Positions 1 to 10,049 of a stretch of DNA of 64,000 nt are shown here, piece after piece; the stretch's first letter is position 1; every line of letters begins with the position of its first letter. This stretch comes from Candidatus Legionella polyplacis (GTDB lineage Bacteria > Pseudomonadota > Gammaproteobacteria > Legionellales > Legionellaceae), in the NCBI RefSeq assembly GCF_037013735.1, contig NZ_CP135136.1, forward strand, positions 62,001 to 126,000. The letters are read 5' to 3'. The notes below the pieces were generated by a model. That model saw nothing but the letters and a program-made list of their open reading frames with translations, was not told where the DNA came from and did not search any database. The position numbers and the translations under genes are program-made.

Positions 1-960
1 AACTTCTTTTATTGCTTCTTTAATTGCAAATTCAAAAGCCTTTTCACATGCATTTCCATGACTTTTAATAACAATACCATTTAATCCTAATAAAACAGCA
101 CCATTATAATAAATGGGATTCATTTTTTTTTTTATATTTAACCATACAGGCATTGAAATTATTCCTAATAATTTAGTAAAAAAGTTTTTATAAAACGATT
201 CTTTAATTTTAATTAATATTAACTTTGCTAATCCTTCACTAGTTTTGAGTACAATATTACCTGTAAATCCATCACAAATTATTAAATCTACTCTTCCAGT
301 ATATACACAATTTCCTTCAACATATCCTATATAATTTATTATTTTAGATTGTTTTAATTTATAAGAAGCCAATTTAATTTGATCATTACCTTTTATATCT
401 TCTATACCAACATTTAAAAGGCCCACTTTAGGATTCATTTTTTTTTCTAAAATCTCGATCAAAGCACTTCCCATAATTGAAAATTGGAATAAATGTCTAG
501 CATTCAAGGTAATACTAGCCCCTAAATCTAAAACACGAGTTTTTCCAATTATAGTTGGGAAAACTGCCATAATTCCAGGTCTTTCAATTCCAGGTAAAGT
601 TTTTAAAAAAAAATTAGATATTGCCACTAATGCTCCTGTATTGCCAGAACTTACACATGCATGAGCTCTTTTTTCTTTAATTAATTTTATTGCTACGTGC
701 ATAGAGGAATTTTTTTTATTTCTAATGGCATTTATTGGAGATTGTTCCATAGAAATTTCTTCATGTGTATGAATAACTGAAAATTGTTCATGTTTAGTTA
801 TATTAAACTTTTTAAGTTGCGTATAAATTTGTTCTTGATTACCAACTAATAATAACTTTAAATTTGAATTTTTTTTTATTAAACGTACACAAGCTGGTAT
901 TGATGCTTTAACTCCGTAATCTCCACCCATTGTGTCAATTGCAATAATTATTTTCTTCAA
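1..960 (-). CDS. plsX: Phosphate acyltransferase PlsX (3' end outside window)
   Basis: PlsX converts acyl-ACP to acyl-phosphate, the first step of membrane phospholipid synthesis in the PlsX/PlsY route. Read on the minus strand, the protein begins LKKIIIAIDTMGGDYG, matching the family N-terminus with its DAMGGD-type motif. Further in are SSGNTGALVA and DGFTGNIVLKTSEG, both typical of PlsX. The start is a TTG at 958-960, three bases after the rpmF stop, so translational coupling is likely. No ATG lies in a better position. About 320 residues are visible and the C-terminus continues beyond base 1. The rpmF-plsX order is standard in gammaproteobacteria, where fabH usually follows. Confidence 0.93.
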   Translation of the reverse strand, partial: MKKIIIAIDTMGGDYGVKASIPACVRLIKKNSNLKLLLVGNQEQIYTQLKKFNITKHEQFSVIHTHEEISMEQSPINAIRNKKNSSMHVAIKLIKEKRAHACVSSGNTGALVAISNFFLKTLPGIERPGIMAVFPTIIGKTRVLDLGASITLNARHLFQFSIMGSALIEILEKKMNPKVGLLNVGIEDIKGNDQIKLASYKLKQSKIINYIGYVEGNCVYTGRVDLIICDGFTGNIVLKTSEGLAKLILIKIKESFYKNFFTKLLGIISMPVWLNIKKKMNPIYYNGAVLLGLNGIVIKSHGNACEKAFEFAIKEAIKEV

Positions 961-963
961 TTT

Positions 964-1158
964 TTACTCTTTTATTTTTTTTGTTTTTTTTAAATATAAA
1001 AATTTTTTTCCTTTGTAATAACCATCTTTTGTTATATGATGTCTTAAATGTACTTCTTTAGTAAAATTATCAATAGATAATGCAGGAATATATAATTTAT
1101 CATGAGATCTTCTCATATTTCTTTTTGAACGAGATTTTTTATTTTGTTGTACTGCCAT
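964..1158 (-). CDS. rpmF: 50S ribosomal protein L32
   Basis: This is a 64-residue basic protein of the large ribosomal subunit. It starts [20 protein letters not shown], which is the conserved L32 N-terminus (MAVQ.NKKS.SKR.MRR.HD). The C-terminal part keeps the [14 protein letters not shown] region. An AGGAT-like ribosome binding site lies just upstream of the ATG at 1158. It lies immediately upstream of plsX, as in most gammaproteobacteria. The tail has a few extra lysine-rich residues, probably from AT-driven drift. Confidence 0.97.
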   Translation of the reverse strand: MAVQQNKKSRSKRNMRRSHDKLYIPALSIDNFTKEVHLRHHITKDGYYKGKKFLYLKKTKKIKE

Positions 1159-1401
1159 ATAATTTATATCCTCATAATAATAATTTATTAAAATACAAAT
1201 ATAATAATTATACTGTATTTTAATTGAATTTAGTATTTATTAAAATTATTAATATAAAAATTTTAATAAATTTATAAAGAAATTTACATTCAAAAAAATA
1301 TTTTTCTTATATTTTTAATATAAACAAAAATTAATTTCTATTTTTAATTTTATAGTTTAAAATAATTTAATAAAACTAATTTATGAAATTAAACTATTTT
1401 A

Positions 1402-2499
1402 ATGAAAGCAAAAGTAATTGTTGCTATGTCAGGAGGAGTAGATTCTTCTGTTGCTGCTTGGATATTAAAAAAACAAAAATATTTGGTTGAAGGATTATTT
1501 GTTAAAAATTGGGAAAAAAATGATATTTTAGGAAAATGTGCATTCAAAAATGATTGGAACGACGCAAAATTAATATGTAAACAACTTAAAATTCCTATTC
1601 ATTACGCTAATTTTTCTGAAGAATATTGGGAAAAAGTATTTAAATTATTTATTAATGAGTATGAACATGGTAAAACTCCAAATCCAGATATTATCTGCAA
1701 TAAAGAAATTAAATTTAAAATTATTTTAAAATATTCTATGTCACAACTAGGTGCTGATTTTTTAGCTACAGGGCATTACGCAAAAACATTCTGTCAAAAA
1801 CAATTATATAGCAGTAGTCCTTTATTACAGGCGAAAGATAAAAAAAAAGATCAAACATATTTCTTACATGCAATTGATCCAAAAGTTTTTAAATATTTAT
1901 TATTTCCATTAGGAGATTACTATAAAGTAGATGTCAGAAGATTAGCAAAAAAAATAGGATTTATTAATTATAATAAAAAGAGTTCAACAGGACTATGTTT
2001 TATAGGAAAAAAAAATTTTAGAAATTTTTTACAAGAATTTTTTCTATTAAAACCTGGATTTATCAAAGATATTAATAGAAAAATATTGGGAAAACATGAC
2101 GGAGTATATTTTTATACAATAGGACAAAGAAAAGGATTAGGTATAGGGGGTAAAAAAAATACTAATCAATTACCCTGGTATGTACAGCATAAAGATATAA
2201 AAACAAATACATTAATTGTAGTTCAAGGAACTAATAACTATTTATTATATTCAAAAAATATTTATTGTGAACCTATTCATTGGTTATTAAAACCATTTAA
2301 GTTTCCATTTAATTGTTTTGCAAAAATAAGACATGGATACCGTCAAGAATTATGTACAGTATTTAAATGTAATAATAGTTCAGATTATTACATTGAATTT
2401 TTTTATTTACAACGTGCTATAAATCCTGGACAATATATTGTTTTTTATAAAAATAACCAATGCCTTGGAGGAGCAAAAATAAAATATATCATTCATTAA
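1402..2499 (+). CDS. mnmA: tRNA-specific 2-thiouridylase MnmA
   Basis: MnmA puts the sulfur on U34 of tRNA-Lys, -Glu and -Gln, using sulfur relayed from IscS. The 365-residue protein has the PP-loop ATP motif SGGVDSS at residues 10-16. The two catalytic cysteines are in place: Cys99 in IICNKEIKF and Cys199 in STGLCFIG, matching Cys102 and Cys199 of the E. coli enzyme. The C-terminal part has GQRKGLGIGG and the RAINPGQ motif. It appears full length, with an ATG start. It is followed 42 bases later by erpA on the same strand. IscS, its sulfur donor, is encoded at about 21 kb in this window. Confidence 0.97.
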   Translation: MKAKVIVAMSGGVDSSVAAWILKKQKYLVEGLFVKNWEKNDILGKCAFKNDWNDAKLICKQLKIPIHYANFSEEYWEKVFKLFINEYEHGKTPNPDIICNKEIKFKIILKYSMSQLGADFLATGHYAKTFCQKQLYSSSPLLQAKDKKKDQTYFLHAIDPKVFKYLLFPLGDYYKVDVRRLAKKIGFINYNKKSSTGLCFIGKKNFRNFLQEFFLLKPGFIKDINRKILGKHDGVYFYTIGQRKGLGIGGKKNTNQLPWYVQHKDIKTNTLIVVQGTNNYLLYSKNIYCEPIHWLLKPFKFPFNCFAKIRHGYRQELCTVFKCNNSSDYYIEFFYLQRAINPGQYIVFYKNNQCLGGAKIKYIIH

Positions 2500-2541
2500 T
2501 TAAAATTAATACTTAAATATGTATTTAAAATAAAATAAATT

Positions 2542-2922
2542 ATGAAAAATATAAAAAATGATTCATCAAAATTATCATCTAAAATTAATATTTCTATTAA
2601 AGCTATAGATAAAATTTATTCTTTAATATCTGAAAAAAATATGAATTCTAATCTAAGAATTAGAATTATCAGTGGTGGTTGTAATGGATTACAATATAAA
2701 ATATTTCTAGATCAAGAAATATTTAAAAATGATTATATTTTTACAAAAAAATGTTCAGACGGGAAATCAAATATAAAATTAATTATTGATGCAATTAGTT
2801 TCCCATATTTAGAAAAAATAAAAATTGATTATTTACAAGATATTAAAGGAGAGAGATTTATTATTTATAATCCTATAGCTCTATCCACTTGTAGTTGTGG
2901 AGAATCATTTAATATATTTTAA
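2542..2922 (+). CDS. erpA: A-type iron-sulfur carrier protein (ErpA-like)
   Basis: This small protein of the HesB/IscA family carries Fe-S clusters to apo-enzymes. The three cluster-binding cysteines are present: Cys47 in SGGCNGLQY, and Cys117 and Cys119 in the C-terminal CSCGESF. It is 126 residues long, slightly more than the usual 110-115 because of a short N-terminal extension. A second A-type carrier lies beside iscS at about 20.4 kb, so this stand-alone copy is best called ErpA. The ErpA/IscA split rests on context and overall look. It follows mnmA on the same strand. Confidence 0.85.
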   Translation: MKNIKNDSSKLSSKINISIKAIDKIYSLISEKNMNSNLRIRIISGGCNGLQYKIFLDQEIFKNDYIFTKKCSDGKSNIKLIIDAISFPYLEKIKIDYLQDIKGERFIIYNPIALSTCSCGESFNIF

Positions 2923-3200
2923 ATATATAAAATAATAAAATTATAAATTTTATTTAAAATATTTATTTTAGTAAATTACAAATAAATTTAATTATAAAAT
3001 AATAATTCAATAACTAATTTTTTATAATTTATTTTTAAATAGTTTTATTTTTATTATTTTAATTATTATTTACTTATTGTTAAAATAAAATTTTATATGT
3101 CAACTATTTTACTAATTTAATAGAACATAAATATGTTTTCTGATGAAGATAAAAGTCTTATATAAAAATAATGAATGTATTTAAAAAAGAATATTTTGTT

Positions 3201-4946
3201 TTAAATGTAATCTGTTATTTCTGCTGGAGAATTTGTTAGCATACACGTTGCTGAATTAGTTTTAGGAAATGCTATAACATCACGAATAGATTTAGAATTA
3301 GTTAATAGCATTATTAACCGATCAATACCTAACGCAATCCCACCATGAGGTGGGCATCCATGTTTTAATGCATTTAAAAAAAATCCAAAATCATATTTTA
3401 TTCTTTTTATATCAATATTTAATATAGAAAATATAGTATTTTGCAAATTAAAATCATGAATTCGAATAGAACCACCTCCAATTTCATGTCCATTAATAAT
3501 AAGATCATATGATTTAGACAAAACTTTTAAAGGATTTTTTTTTAAAAATTCAAGATTATTTTTTTTTGGAGCTACAAATGGATGATGAACAGATTGTAAT
3601 TTTTTAGTTTTTTCATCTAATAAAAACATAGGATAATCTGTAATCCATAAAATAGACCATGTAGAAGTAGAAATCAGATTTTTATTATTTCCTATTTCTA
3701 TACGTAAATTTCCCATAGATTCATAAATAATATTTTCAAAACCAACACAAATAAAAACAATTTCATTAGACATAACTGACATGAAGTGTAGAATTTCATT
3801 AATGCAATTTTCGGATAAAAAATTTAAAATAGAAAATTCTGAACTTATATAAGTTGGCATATCATCATTTAATTTTAAATAGAAAAATTTTTTAATTTTA
3901 TATTTTTTCATGAACGTTATATATTGCATTATTTCTTTATTGGAAATAATGCAATAATTAGGAACTTTAAAAGCAATTACTTGATTATCAGAATCTTTTT
4001 TAAATGTAAAAAAAGTACTAAAATTATACTTTTTAACTATTTTAGTTATATTAATTAATTCGATAGGAATACGCAAATCAGGTTTATCAGTTCCAAATTT
4101 ATTAATAGCATCTGAATATTTTATACTAGTAAATTTTTTAGATAAAGTAACATTAAGAAACTTTTTAAATATTTTTATTAACATATCTTCAATTATTTTT
4201 TGAACATGCCTTTCTTTTATAAATGACATTTCTATATCAAGTTGTGTAAACTCTGGTTGTCTATCGGATCGTAAATCTTCATCTCTAAAACAACGAACAA
4301 TTTGATAATATTTATTAAATCCCGACATCATAATTAATTGTTTAAATAATTGTGGAGATTGAGGTAAAGCATAAAATTTTTTAAGATTTGATCTTGATTG
4401 AACAAAATAATCTTTTGCGCCTTCTGGTGTAGATCTAGTTAAAAATGGAGTTTCAATATCAATAAAATTTTTTTTATTTAAATAATTTCTAATATATTGA
4501 ATTAAATTATGACGAAATACTAATTTTTTTTGCATTTTATCTCGTCTTAAATCTAAGTATCTAAATTTATATCTCATAGTTTTACTTATATCCAGATTTT
4601 TACATTCATTTGGAGTAAATGGAAGAAAAATAGCTTGATTTAAGATTTTTAACTTATGTACTAATATTTCAATATAATTTATTTTAGAATTATGATGTTT
4701 TAATATATTTGAATGATTACATACTAAACCTTTAGCCCAAATTACATCTTCATAATGTATTTTTTTAGCAATAGAAAAAACTTTTTCATTTTTATATGTA
4801 CAAACAATTTGTAAAATTCCAGAATGATCTCTAACATCAAAAAATATTACTTTTTTATGTTGTCTATAATTATCTATCCATCCACATATACTTACTACTT
4901 TATTAAGTAATTTTTTATTTATACTACTACAATAATGAGATCGCAT
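3201..4946 (-). CDS. aspS: Aspartyl-tRNA synthetase
   Basis: This class II aminoacyl-tRNA synthetase charges tRNA-Asp. At 581 residues it is about the usual bacterial length of 590, with an N-terminal OB-fold anticodon-binding domain (MRSHYCSSINKKLLNKVVSI), motif 2 FRDEDLRSDRQPEFTQLD, the inserted GAD domain and motif 3 GIALGIDRLIML near the C-terminus. The region YKFRYLDLRRDKM is typical. The sequence cannot show whether it also charges tRNA-Asn, which would need gatCAB elsewhere. It stands alone on the minus strand. Confidence 0.97.
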   Translation of the reverse strand: MRSHYCSSINKKLLNKVVSICGWIDNYRQHKKVIFFDVRDHSGILQIVCTYKNEKVFSIAKKIHYEDVIWAKGLVCNHSNILKHHNSKINYIEILVHKLKILNQAIFLPFTPNECKNLDISKTMRYKFRYLDLRRDKMQKKLVFRHNLIQYIRNYLNKKNFIDIETPFLTRSTPEGAKDYFVQSRSNLKKFYALPQSPQLFKQLIMMSGFNKYYQIVRCFRDEDLRSDRQPEFTQLDIEMSFIKERHVQKIIEDMLIKIFKKFLNVTLSKKFTSIKYSDAINKFGTDKPDLRIPIELINITKIVKKYNFSTFFTFKKDSDNQVIAFKVPNYCIISNKEIMQYITFMKKYKIKKFFYLKLNDDMPTYISSEFSILNFLSENCINEILHFMSVMSNEIVFICVGFENIIYESMGNLRIEIGNNKNLISTSTWSILWITDYPMFLLDEKTKKLQSVHHPFVAPKKNNLEFLKKNPLKVLSKSYDLIINGHEIGGGSIRIHDFNLQNTIFSILNIDIKRIKYDFGFFLNALKHGCPPHGGIALGIDRLIMLLTNSKSIRDVIAFPKTNSATCMLTNSPAEITDYI

Positions 4947-5288
4947 AATATGTTTTTTTATTGTTAAAGTTAGTTAATTAAATAAAAATTTTTTTTAAAT
5001 TGTTAATTTTTTAAAAACATTAAAATAATTTAACTACAAATCAGTTTTTACAAACAAATTCTTTTTTCATAACAAATTATTTAATGAGAATAAATTATAT
5101 AAAAGATATTAATTTAATTTATGTAAATATAAGTTTTAATTAATCTGATTATTATACAAAACAAATATTTATTAATCTATAATTATAGGATTAATTTTTT
5201 TTAAATTAAATCATCTTTATTTTTTTAAAAACAGAGTACGATCAATATCAATATTATTGGATTAATATTATTGTTATCTATTTCTTTA
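4947..5288. other. Intergenic stretch without a recognisable gene
   Basis: This stretch of about 340 bases is strongly AT-rich and holds many stop codons in all frames. It separates the start of aspS from the end of the Nif3-family gene, both on the minus strand. No tRNA, small RNA or GC-rich hairpin is visible. It must contain the aspS promoter, but the base composition makes -10/-35 calls unreliable. Confidence 0.6.
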
Positions 5289-6047
5289 TTACACAGGATT
5301 AAATGTTTCTATGAAATAGTGTTCAATAGAAAATTGATCTTTTAAGTAATTTCCTAAAGCTTGTATTCCAAATCGCTCTGTAGCATGATGACCGCAGGAA
5401 AAATAATGAATATTTAAATCTTGAGCCTGATAATAAGTTCTTTCAGAAATTTCCCCACTTATATAGGCATCTATTCCTAAGTCATATGCTTTTAAAATTA
5501 AATCTTGTGCAGCTCCTGTGCACCAAGCAATATTTTTTATATATTTATTTGAAGATGGTATATGCAAAGGTATTCTACCAATTTTTAAAATAATTAAGTC
5601 TATAAATTCTTTATAAGTTTTATGTTCTTTAAAAGATCCGTACCAAAGTAAATTCTGTATATTAAGTACTTTATAAGAATTAATTTTATCAAGTTCAAAA
5701 AGTTTTCCTAAACAAATATTATTTCCAATTTCTTTATGACAATCTAATGGTAAATGATATGCAAATAATGAAATATTGTTTTTTATTAATTTCTCTATTT
5801 GTTTTTTTTTGATCCCAATAATTGCAGGTGAATCTTTTTTCCAAAAATATCCATGATGAACTATTACTGCATCAGATTTTAATAATGTTACTTTGTCAAT
5901 TACTTCACTAGAAATCGAAACAGCAGTGCATAAAGAATTAATTTCTTCAGAACCTTCAATTTGTAAACCATTATAAACTGAATCATTAAATATATTGCAT
6001 TCTAACAAATCATTCAAATAAGAATCTAAAAAATTACGTAAAATCAT
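5289..6047 (-). CDS. Nif3-family dinuclear metal-binding protein (YbgI-like)
   Basis: This is a 252-residue member of the Nif3/YbgI family, sometimes labelled GTP cyclohydrolase 1 type 2. Members form toroidal hexamers with a two-metal site; the cellular role is unsettled. The metal-binding motifs are present: VHHGYFW, the YHLPLD segment and the C-terminal GHHATERFGI. NGLQIEG near the N-terminus is also conserved. Its ATG overlaps the murA stop by one base (TAATG), so it is translated from the ibaG-murA transcript. Family membership is sure and the function is not. Confidence 0.88.
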   Translation of the reverse strand: MILRNFLDSYLNDLLECNIFNDSVYNGLQIEGSEEINSLCTAVSISSEVIDKVTLLKSDAVIVHHGYFWKKDSPAIIGIKKKQIEKLIKNNISLFAYHLPLDCHKEIGNNICLGKLFELDKINSYKVLNIQNLLWYGSFKEHKTYKEFIDLIILKIGRIPLHIPSSNKYIKNIAWCTGAAQDLILKAYDLGIDAYISGEISERTYYQAQDLNIHYFSCGHHATERFGIQALGNYLKDQFSIEHYFIETFNPV

Positions 6048-7339
6048 TAAATAATAATATTTCTCCTTTTAATATCTGCCCCTAACAAAGTTAATTTATT
6101 TTCAATATTATCGTATCCTCTATCAATATGGTCAATATATTCTATAATAGTTTTTCCAACTGCAATTAATCCAGCTAAAATTAAACTCGCAGAAGATCGT
6201 AAATCACTAGCTTTTACAAATGTTCCCAGTAATTTTTTATTTCCTGTTATTAGAATTTTATTTTTATTTGAAACAATTTTAGCACCCATAGATATTAATT
6301 CTTTTATATGTGTAAATCTATTTTTAAAAACAGTTTCAATAATTAAAGAAATTCCATTTGCAATAACATTTAAAACAACAAATTGTGGTTGCATATCTGT
6401 TGGAAAAAACGGATAAGGAGCTGTTATAATATTTACTGAGTTTAAATACATTATTTTATTCATATTCACTTCAATATAATTTTTTCCAACATTTAAATTA
6501 ACTCCTGTTTTTTTAATAGCAAATAGAATTGATGATAAAATATTTGAATCAATATTATCAATCAATAACTCTCCTCTCGTTATAATTCCAGCTATTAAGT
6601 ATGTACCGGCTTCAATTCTATCTGACATTATTGAATAATATTTATAATTTCCATGTAAACGTTTTACTCCTTTTATCATTACGGTATTTGTACCTATACC
6701 ATAAATTTTTGCTCCTAACTCAACTAAAAAATTAGATAAATCCACAATTTCTGGTTCACAAGCAGCATTTTTAATAATTATTTCCCCATCTACAAAAATT
6801 GATGTCATTAATATATTTTCTGTTCCGGTAACAGTAACCATATCAAACATAAAAGTTCCAGATTTTATCTTTTTTTTTATAAAAGCATTAATACATTTAT
6901 TTTCTATATAAATATCAATTCCCATTTTTTTTAAAATATCTACATGCAAATTAAAGGGACGAAAACCAATATTACATCCTCCTGGAAAGCCAATTCTGAC
7001 TTTCATGAACCTTGACAATAATGGACCCAAAAGTAAAATAGAAGCTCTAATTTTTTTGGTAAAATTAAATGGTACATAAAAGTTATTAATATTAGATGAA
7101 TTGATCTTAATACTATCTTTAGTATAAAAAGTTACTTTTGAACCTATTAATTTTAGCATTTCCAACATAATTTTTACATCTTTAATATCTGGTATATTTG
7201 AAATATAAACATCATCATTAGTAAGTAATGATGCTGCTATTATAGGTAATGCTGCATTTTTAGATCCTGAAATACTAACTGTTCCATTTAAAGAATTTCC
7301 TCCATTAATAATGAATTGACTTATATTTTTTTGTTCCAT
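6047..7339 (-). CDS. murA: UDP-N-acetylglucosamine 1-carboxyvinyltransferase MurA
   Basis: MurA adds enolpyruvate to UDP-GlcNAc, the first committed step of peptidoglycan synthesis. The 430-residue protein shows the catalytic cysteine in GFPGGCNIGFRP, the fosfomycin-target loop. The N-terminal GGNSLNGTVSISGSKNAALP and the C-terminal DLRSSASLILAGL are typical. It overlaps ibaG upstream by 19 bases and touches the Nif3-family gene downstream, so the three form one operon. The ibaG-murA pairing is common in gammaproteobacteria. Together with murE and an L,D-transpeptidase in this window, it indicates that a cell wall is still made. Confidence 0.97.
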   Translation of the reverse strand: MEQKNISQFIINGGNSLNGTVSISGSKNAALPIIAASLLTNDDVYISNIPDIKDVKIMLEMLKLIGSKVTFYTKDSIKINSSNINNFYVPFNFTKKIRASILLLGPLLSRFMKVRIGFPGGCNIGFRPFNLHVDILKKMGIDIYIENKCINAFIKKKIKSGTFMFDMVTVTGTENILMTSIFVDGEIIIKNAACEPEIVDLSNFLVELGAKIYGIGTNTVMIKGVKRLHGNYKYYSIMSDRIEAGTYLIAGIITRGELLIDNIDSNILSSILFAIKKTGVNLNVGKNYIEVNMNKIMYLNSVNIITAPYPFFPTDMQPQFVVLNVIANGISLIIETVFKNRFTHIKELISMGAKIVSNKNKILITGNKKLLGTFVKASDLRSSASLILAGLIAVGKTIIEYIDHIDRGYDNIENKLTLLGADIKRRNIII

Positions 7340-7566
7340 TCTTTTTTTGTAAAAAGATTCATTTTTATAGAATGTATATCATTGTTCAAAAAATATTTTT
7401 TTAATTTTAAATACACAAATTGCTGTCTTTCTAGTTCTGATTTATTTACAAATAAATCAGAAACAATAGTTAAATCACAATGAGACATATGAGATGTTAC
7501 ATCAACAAAATCTATATCTTTTATGTTTAAAAATATGTTTTTTAATTCATCAACAATCATAATCAT
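7321..7566 (-). CDS. ibaG: BolA/IbaG family protein
   Basis: This 81-residue protein belongs to the BolA family, whose members partner monothiol glutaredoxins in Fe-S cluster handling. The signature FVNKSELERQQFVYLKL at about residues 39-55 is the family's conserved F..KS...RQ..VY pattern. The short length and the place directly upstream of murA, overlapping by 19 bases, match IbaG (YrbA) and not BolA itself. A histidine and cysteine pair sits at about residues 29-30. Confidence 0.85.
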   Translation of the reverse strand: MIMIVDELKNIFLNIKDIDFVDVTSHMSHCDLTIVSDLFVNKSELERQQFVYLKLKKYFLNNDIHSIKMNLFTKKEWNKKI

Positions 7567-7733
7567 TTTATTTTGATTTTTTTCAATTTTTAATTCATCT
7601 AATTATATAAATGTATAAATACAAAAGATATTTATTGATAATTAATATCTAAAAAAATAATTTTATTGTAAAAATAATTTATAATAATATAAATATTTAA
7701 TTTTATCAAATATAATTTTTTACAATATAGAAA

Positions 7734-8258
7734 ATGAAAAAAATAATACTAGACAAGGCAAAAAAAATAAAATGTTTAATCTGTGATGTAGATGGAGTAT
7801 TAACAAATGGTTGTTTTTATATAGATAATTATGGAAATGAATTTAAATCTTTTTATGTACATGATGGAATTGGAATAAAACTATTAATTACAGCAGGAAT
7901 AGAAGTAGCTATCATAACAATCTCTAATAGTAAAATAATTGATTTTAGAGTACAACAATTAGGAATTAAATATTTTTTTAAAGGACAAACTGATAAAAAT
8001 CTTGCATTTCATAAATTAAAAACAATTTTAAACTTAAAAAATGAAGAATTTGCTTATATAGGCGATGATATACCTGATATTCCAGTTATGAAACAAGTAG
8101 GACTAAGTATATCAGTATCTAATGCTACTAAACAAGCAAAAAAGAATTCTATTTGGCAAACAAAAAAAGCCGGAGGATATGGAGCAGTACGTGAAGTATG
8201 TGAATTAATCTTAAATTCTCAAAATAAAAAATGGGATCAATTAAAATATTGTAATTAA
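7734..8258 (+). CDS. kdsC: 3-deoxy-D-manno-octulosonate 8-phosphate phosphatase KdsC
   Basis: This HAD-superfamily phosphatase releases Kdo from Kdo-8-phosphate for the inner core of lipopolysaccharide. The 174-residue protein has the first HAD motif CDVDGVLTNG with the two catalytic aspartates, a C1-type minimal cap and the later motif YIGDDIPDIPVM. This sequence and length are typical of KdsC tetramers. It is transcribed opposite to its neighbours and converges on rlmN. Its presence suggests that at least a Kdo-lipid A structure is still built. Confidence 0.93.
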   Translation: MKKIILDKAKKIKCLICDVDGVLTNGCFYIDNYGNEFKSFYVHDGIGIKLLITAGIEVAIITISNSKIIDFRVQQLGIKYFFKGQTDKNLAFHKLKTILNLKNEEFAYIGDDIPDIPVMKQVGLSISVSNATKQAKKNSIWQTKKAGGYGAVREVCELILNSQNKKWDQLKYCN

Positions 8259-8347
8259 TAAATAATTTAATTTTAATTTTTTTTAAAAATAAATACGCAT
8301 AATTTAATAATAAAAATTTATTATGAGTTTTATTATAAATCATCATT

Positions 8348-9403
8348 CTATATTTTAATTTTACTATATAACTGCCCGCATGAAGCATTAATATCCAAAC
8401 CTCTTATTTTACGAATAGAACTATATATTCCATTATTTAATAATCTCTTATTAAATTGTCTAATTACTTCCATTGAAGAAGATTGATATTTAGAATATGG
8501 AAACATATTAAATGGAATTAAATTAACTTTTGCTAAAATATTGTTTAATAATTTTATCAATTGATCAGCATGAATAAATTGATCATTAATATTTTTTAAC
8601 ATAACATATTCGAAAGTAACTTTGCGCTTTTGATTTTTATTAAAAATTTCTTTACATAATTTTATCAAATTAAATAATGGATATTTTTTATTTATTGGAA
8701 CAAGAATATTTCTTAATTTTTCATTAGGAGCATGAAGTGATATAGCAATTCCAATAGAAGTTGTATAATATAGTTTTTTTAAAATTGGTACTATACCAAC
8801 TGTACTTAATGTAATTTTTTTTTGAGGTATATTATATGTAAATTTATCTGTAATAATATTTATTGCATTGATAATATTTTTAAAATTAAATAATGGCTCT
8901 CCCATTCCCATAATTACTATATTTGTTATATTTTTATAATTATATATATTTTTTTTTTTATTTAAATTTTTATTAACTAACCAAATTTGTCCTAATAACT
9001 CGGATAGATTTAAATTTCTACTAAATCCCATTTTTCCAGTATAACAAAAACTACAATTAGCAATGCACCCAATTTGAGATGATATACATAAAGTTCTCCT
9101 TTTTTTTTCTGGAATAAATACAGTTTCAATATAATTCTTACATTTTAATTTTAATAACCATTTGCATGTACCATCTTTAGATTTTTTAAAACCTGCAATT
9201 ATAGGTAAGTCTATTTTAAAAGTATTATTTAAATAATTACGAAATTTTTTATTTATATTAGTCATATTTAAGAAATCTTTAATACCAAATTTATGAATCC
9301 ATTGCATAATTTGTTGTGTTCTATAAGATTTTTCATTTATGTTATCAAATATTTTAAATATTTGTTCTTTATTTAAATTTAATATATTTATTTTGTTTTT
9401 CAT
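8348..9403 (-). CDS. rlmN: 23S rRNA/tRNA adenine-C2 methyltransferase RlmN
   Basis: RlmN is a radical-SAM enzyme that methylates A2503 of 23S rRNA and A37 of some tRNAs. The 351-residue protein has the radical-SAM CxxxCxxC cluster site in CIANCSFCYTGKMGF. The C-terminal catalytic cysteine lies in DINASCGQL, matching the essential Cys355 region of E. coli RlmN. GMGEPLFNF is also conserved. It lies downstream of ndk on the same strand, the usual gammaproteobacterial order. Confidence 0.96.
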   Translation of the reverse strand: MKNKINILNLNKEQIFKIFDNINEKSYRTQQIMQWIHKFGIKDFLNMTNINKKFRNYLNNTFKIDLPIIAGFKKSKDGTCKWLLKLKCKNYIETVFIPEKKRRTLCISSQIGCIANCSFCYTGKMGFSRNLNLSELLGQIWLVNKNLNKKKNIYNYKNITNIVIMGMGEPLFNFKNIINAINIITDKFTYNIPQKKITLSTVGIVPILKKLYYTTSIGIAISLHAPNEKLRNILVPINKKYPLFNLIKLCKEIFNKNQKRKVTFEYVMLKNINDQFIHADQLIKLLNNILAKVNLIPFNMFPYSKYQSSSMEVIRQFNKRLLNNGIYSSIRKIRGLDINASCGQLYSKIKI

Positions 9404-9490
9404 AAAATAAATGTTACTAAAAAAATAATAAGTAAAAATTATTCATTTTTTAATCAATTTAAAATATTAAGAATTTATTTAAAATTATAT

Positions 9491-9913
9491 TTATTTTACA
9501 AATATTTCATACGATTTAAAAAAAAAGGAAATTTCTTGATAAGCTGTATCTATACTATCTGATCCATGTACAATATTAAAATTAATATTTTCTGCGAAGT
9601 CATAACGAATAGTTCCTGGTAATGCATTTTTTGGATTAGTATTTCCCATTAATACACGATTTTTTTTAATAGCATTATTCCCTTGTAAAATTTGAACTAC
9701 TATAGGTCCAGAAATCATAAAATTTATTAAATCATTAAAAAAATTTTTTTCCTTATGAATATAATAAAATTGTATAGCTCTTTCTAAAGAAAGTTTAACA
9801 GTTTTTATAGCAATAATTTTTAGTCCTGATCTTTCAAATCTATTATAAATATTTCCAATAATTGATTTTTTTACTCCATCTGGCTTAATTATTGATAAAG
9901 TTAATTCTTCCAT
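9491..9913 (-). CDS. ndk: Nucleoside diphosphate kinase
   Basis: Ndk moves the gamma-phosphate from ATP to other nucleoside diphosphates through a phosphohistidine. The 140-residue protein has the N-terminal [12 protein letters not shown] and the active-site histidine in [12 protein letters not shown]. The length matches the bacterial family (141-143). It lies 87 bases upstream of rlmN on the same strand. Confidence 0.97.
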   Translation of the reverse strand: MEELTLSIIKPDGVKKSIIGNIYNRFERSGLKIIAIKTVKLSLERAIQFYYIHKEKNFFNDLINFMISGPIVVQILQGNNAIKKNRVLMGNTNPKNALPGTIRYDFAENINFNIVHGSDSIDTAYQEISFFFKSYEIFVK

Positions 9914-10049
9914 TATAGTATTTGGAATACTAAAAATAAAGTTTTTATATTTAATAAATATAAAATAAATTATATTTAAATTAAATTAATATTAATATTT
10001 TATTATAACAAAATATTTCATTTTTAATAAAAATTTATTTAGAATAAAA

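Noticed and set aside
8149-8388. A 79-codon minus-strand frame over the kdsC end and the rlmN end
   Set aside because: It overlaps two well-supported genes and its sequence is low in complexity.
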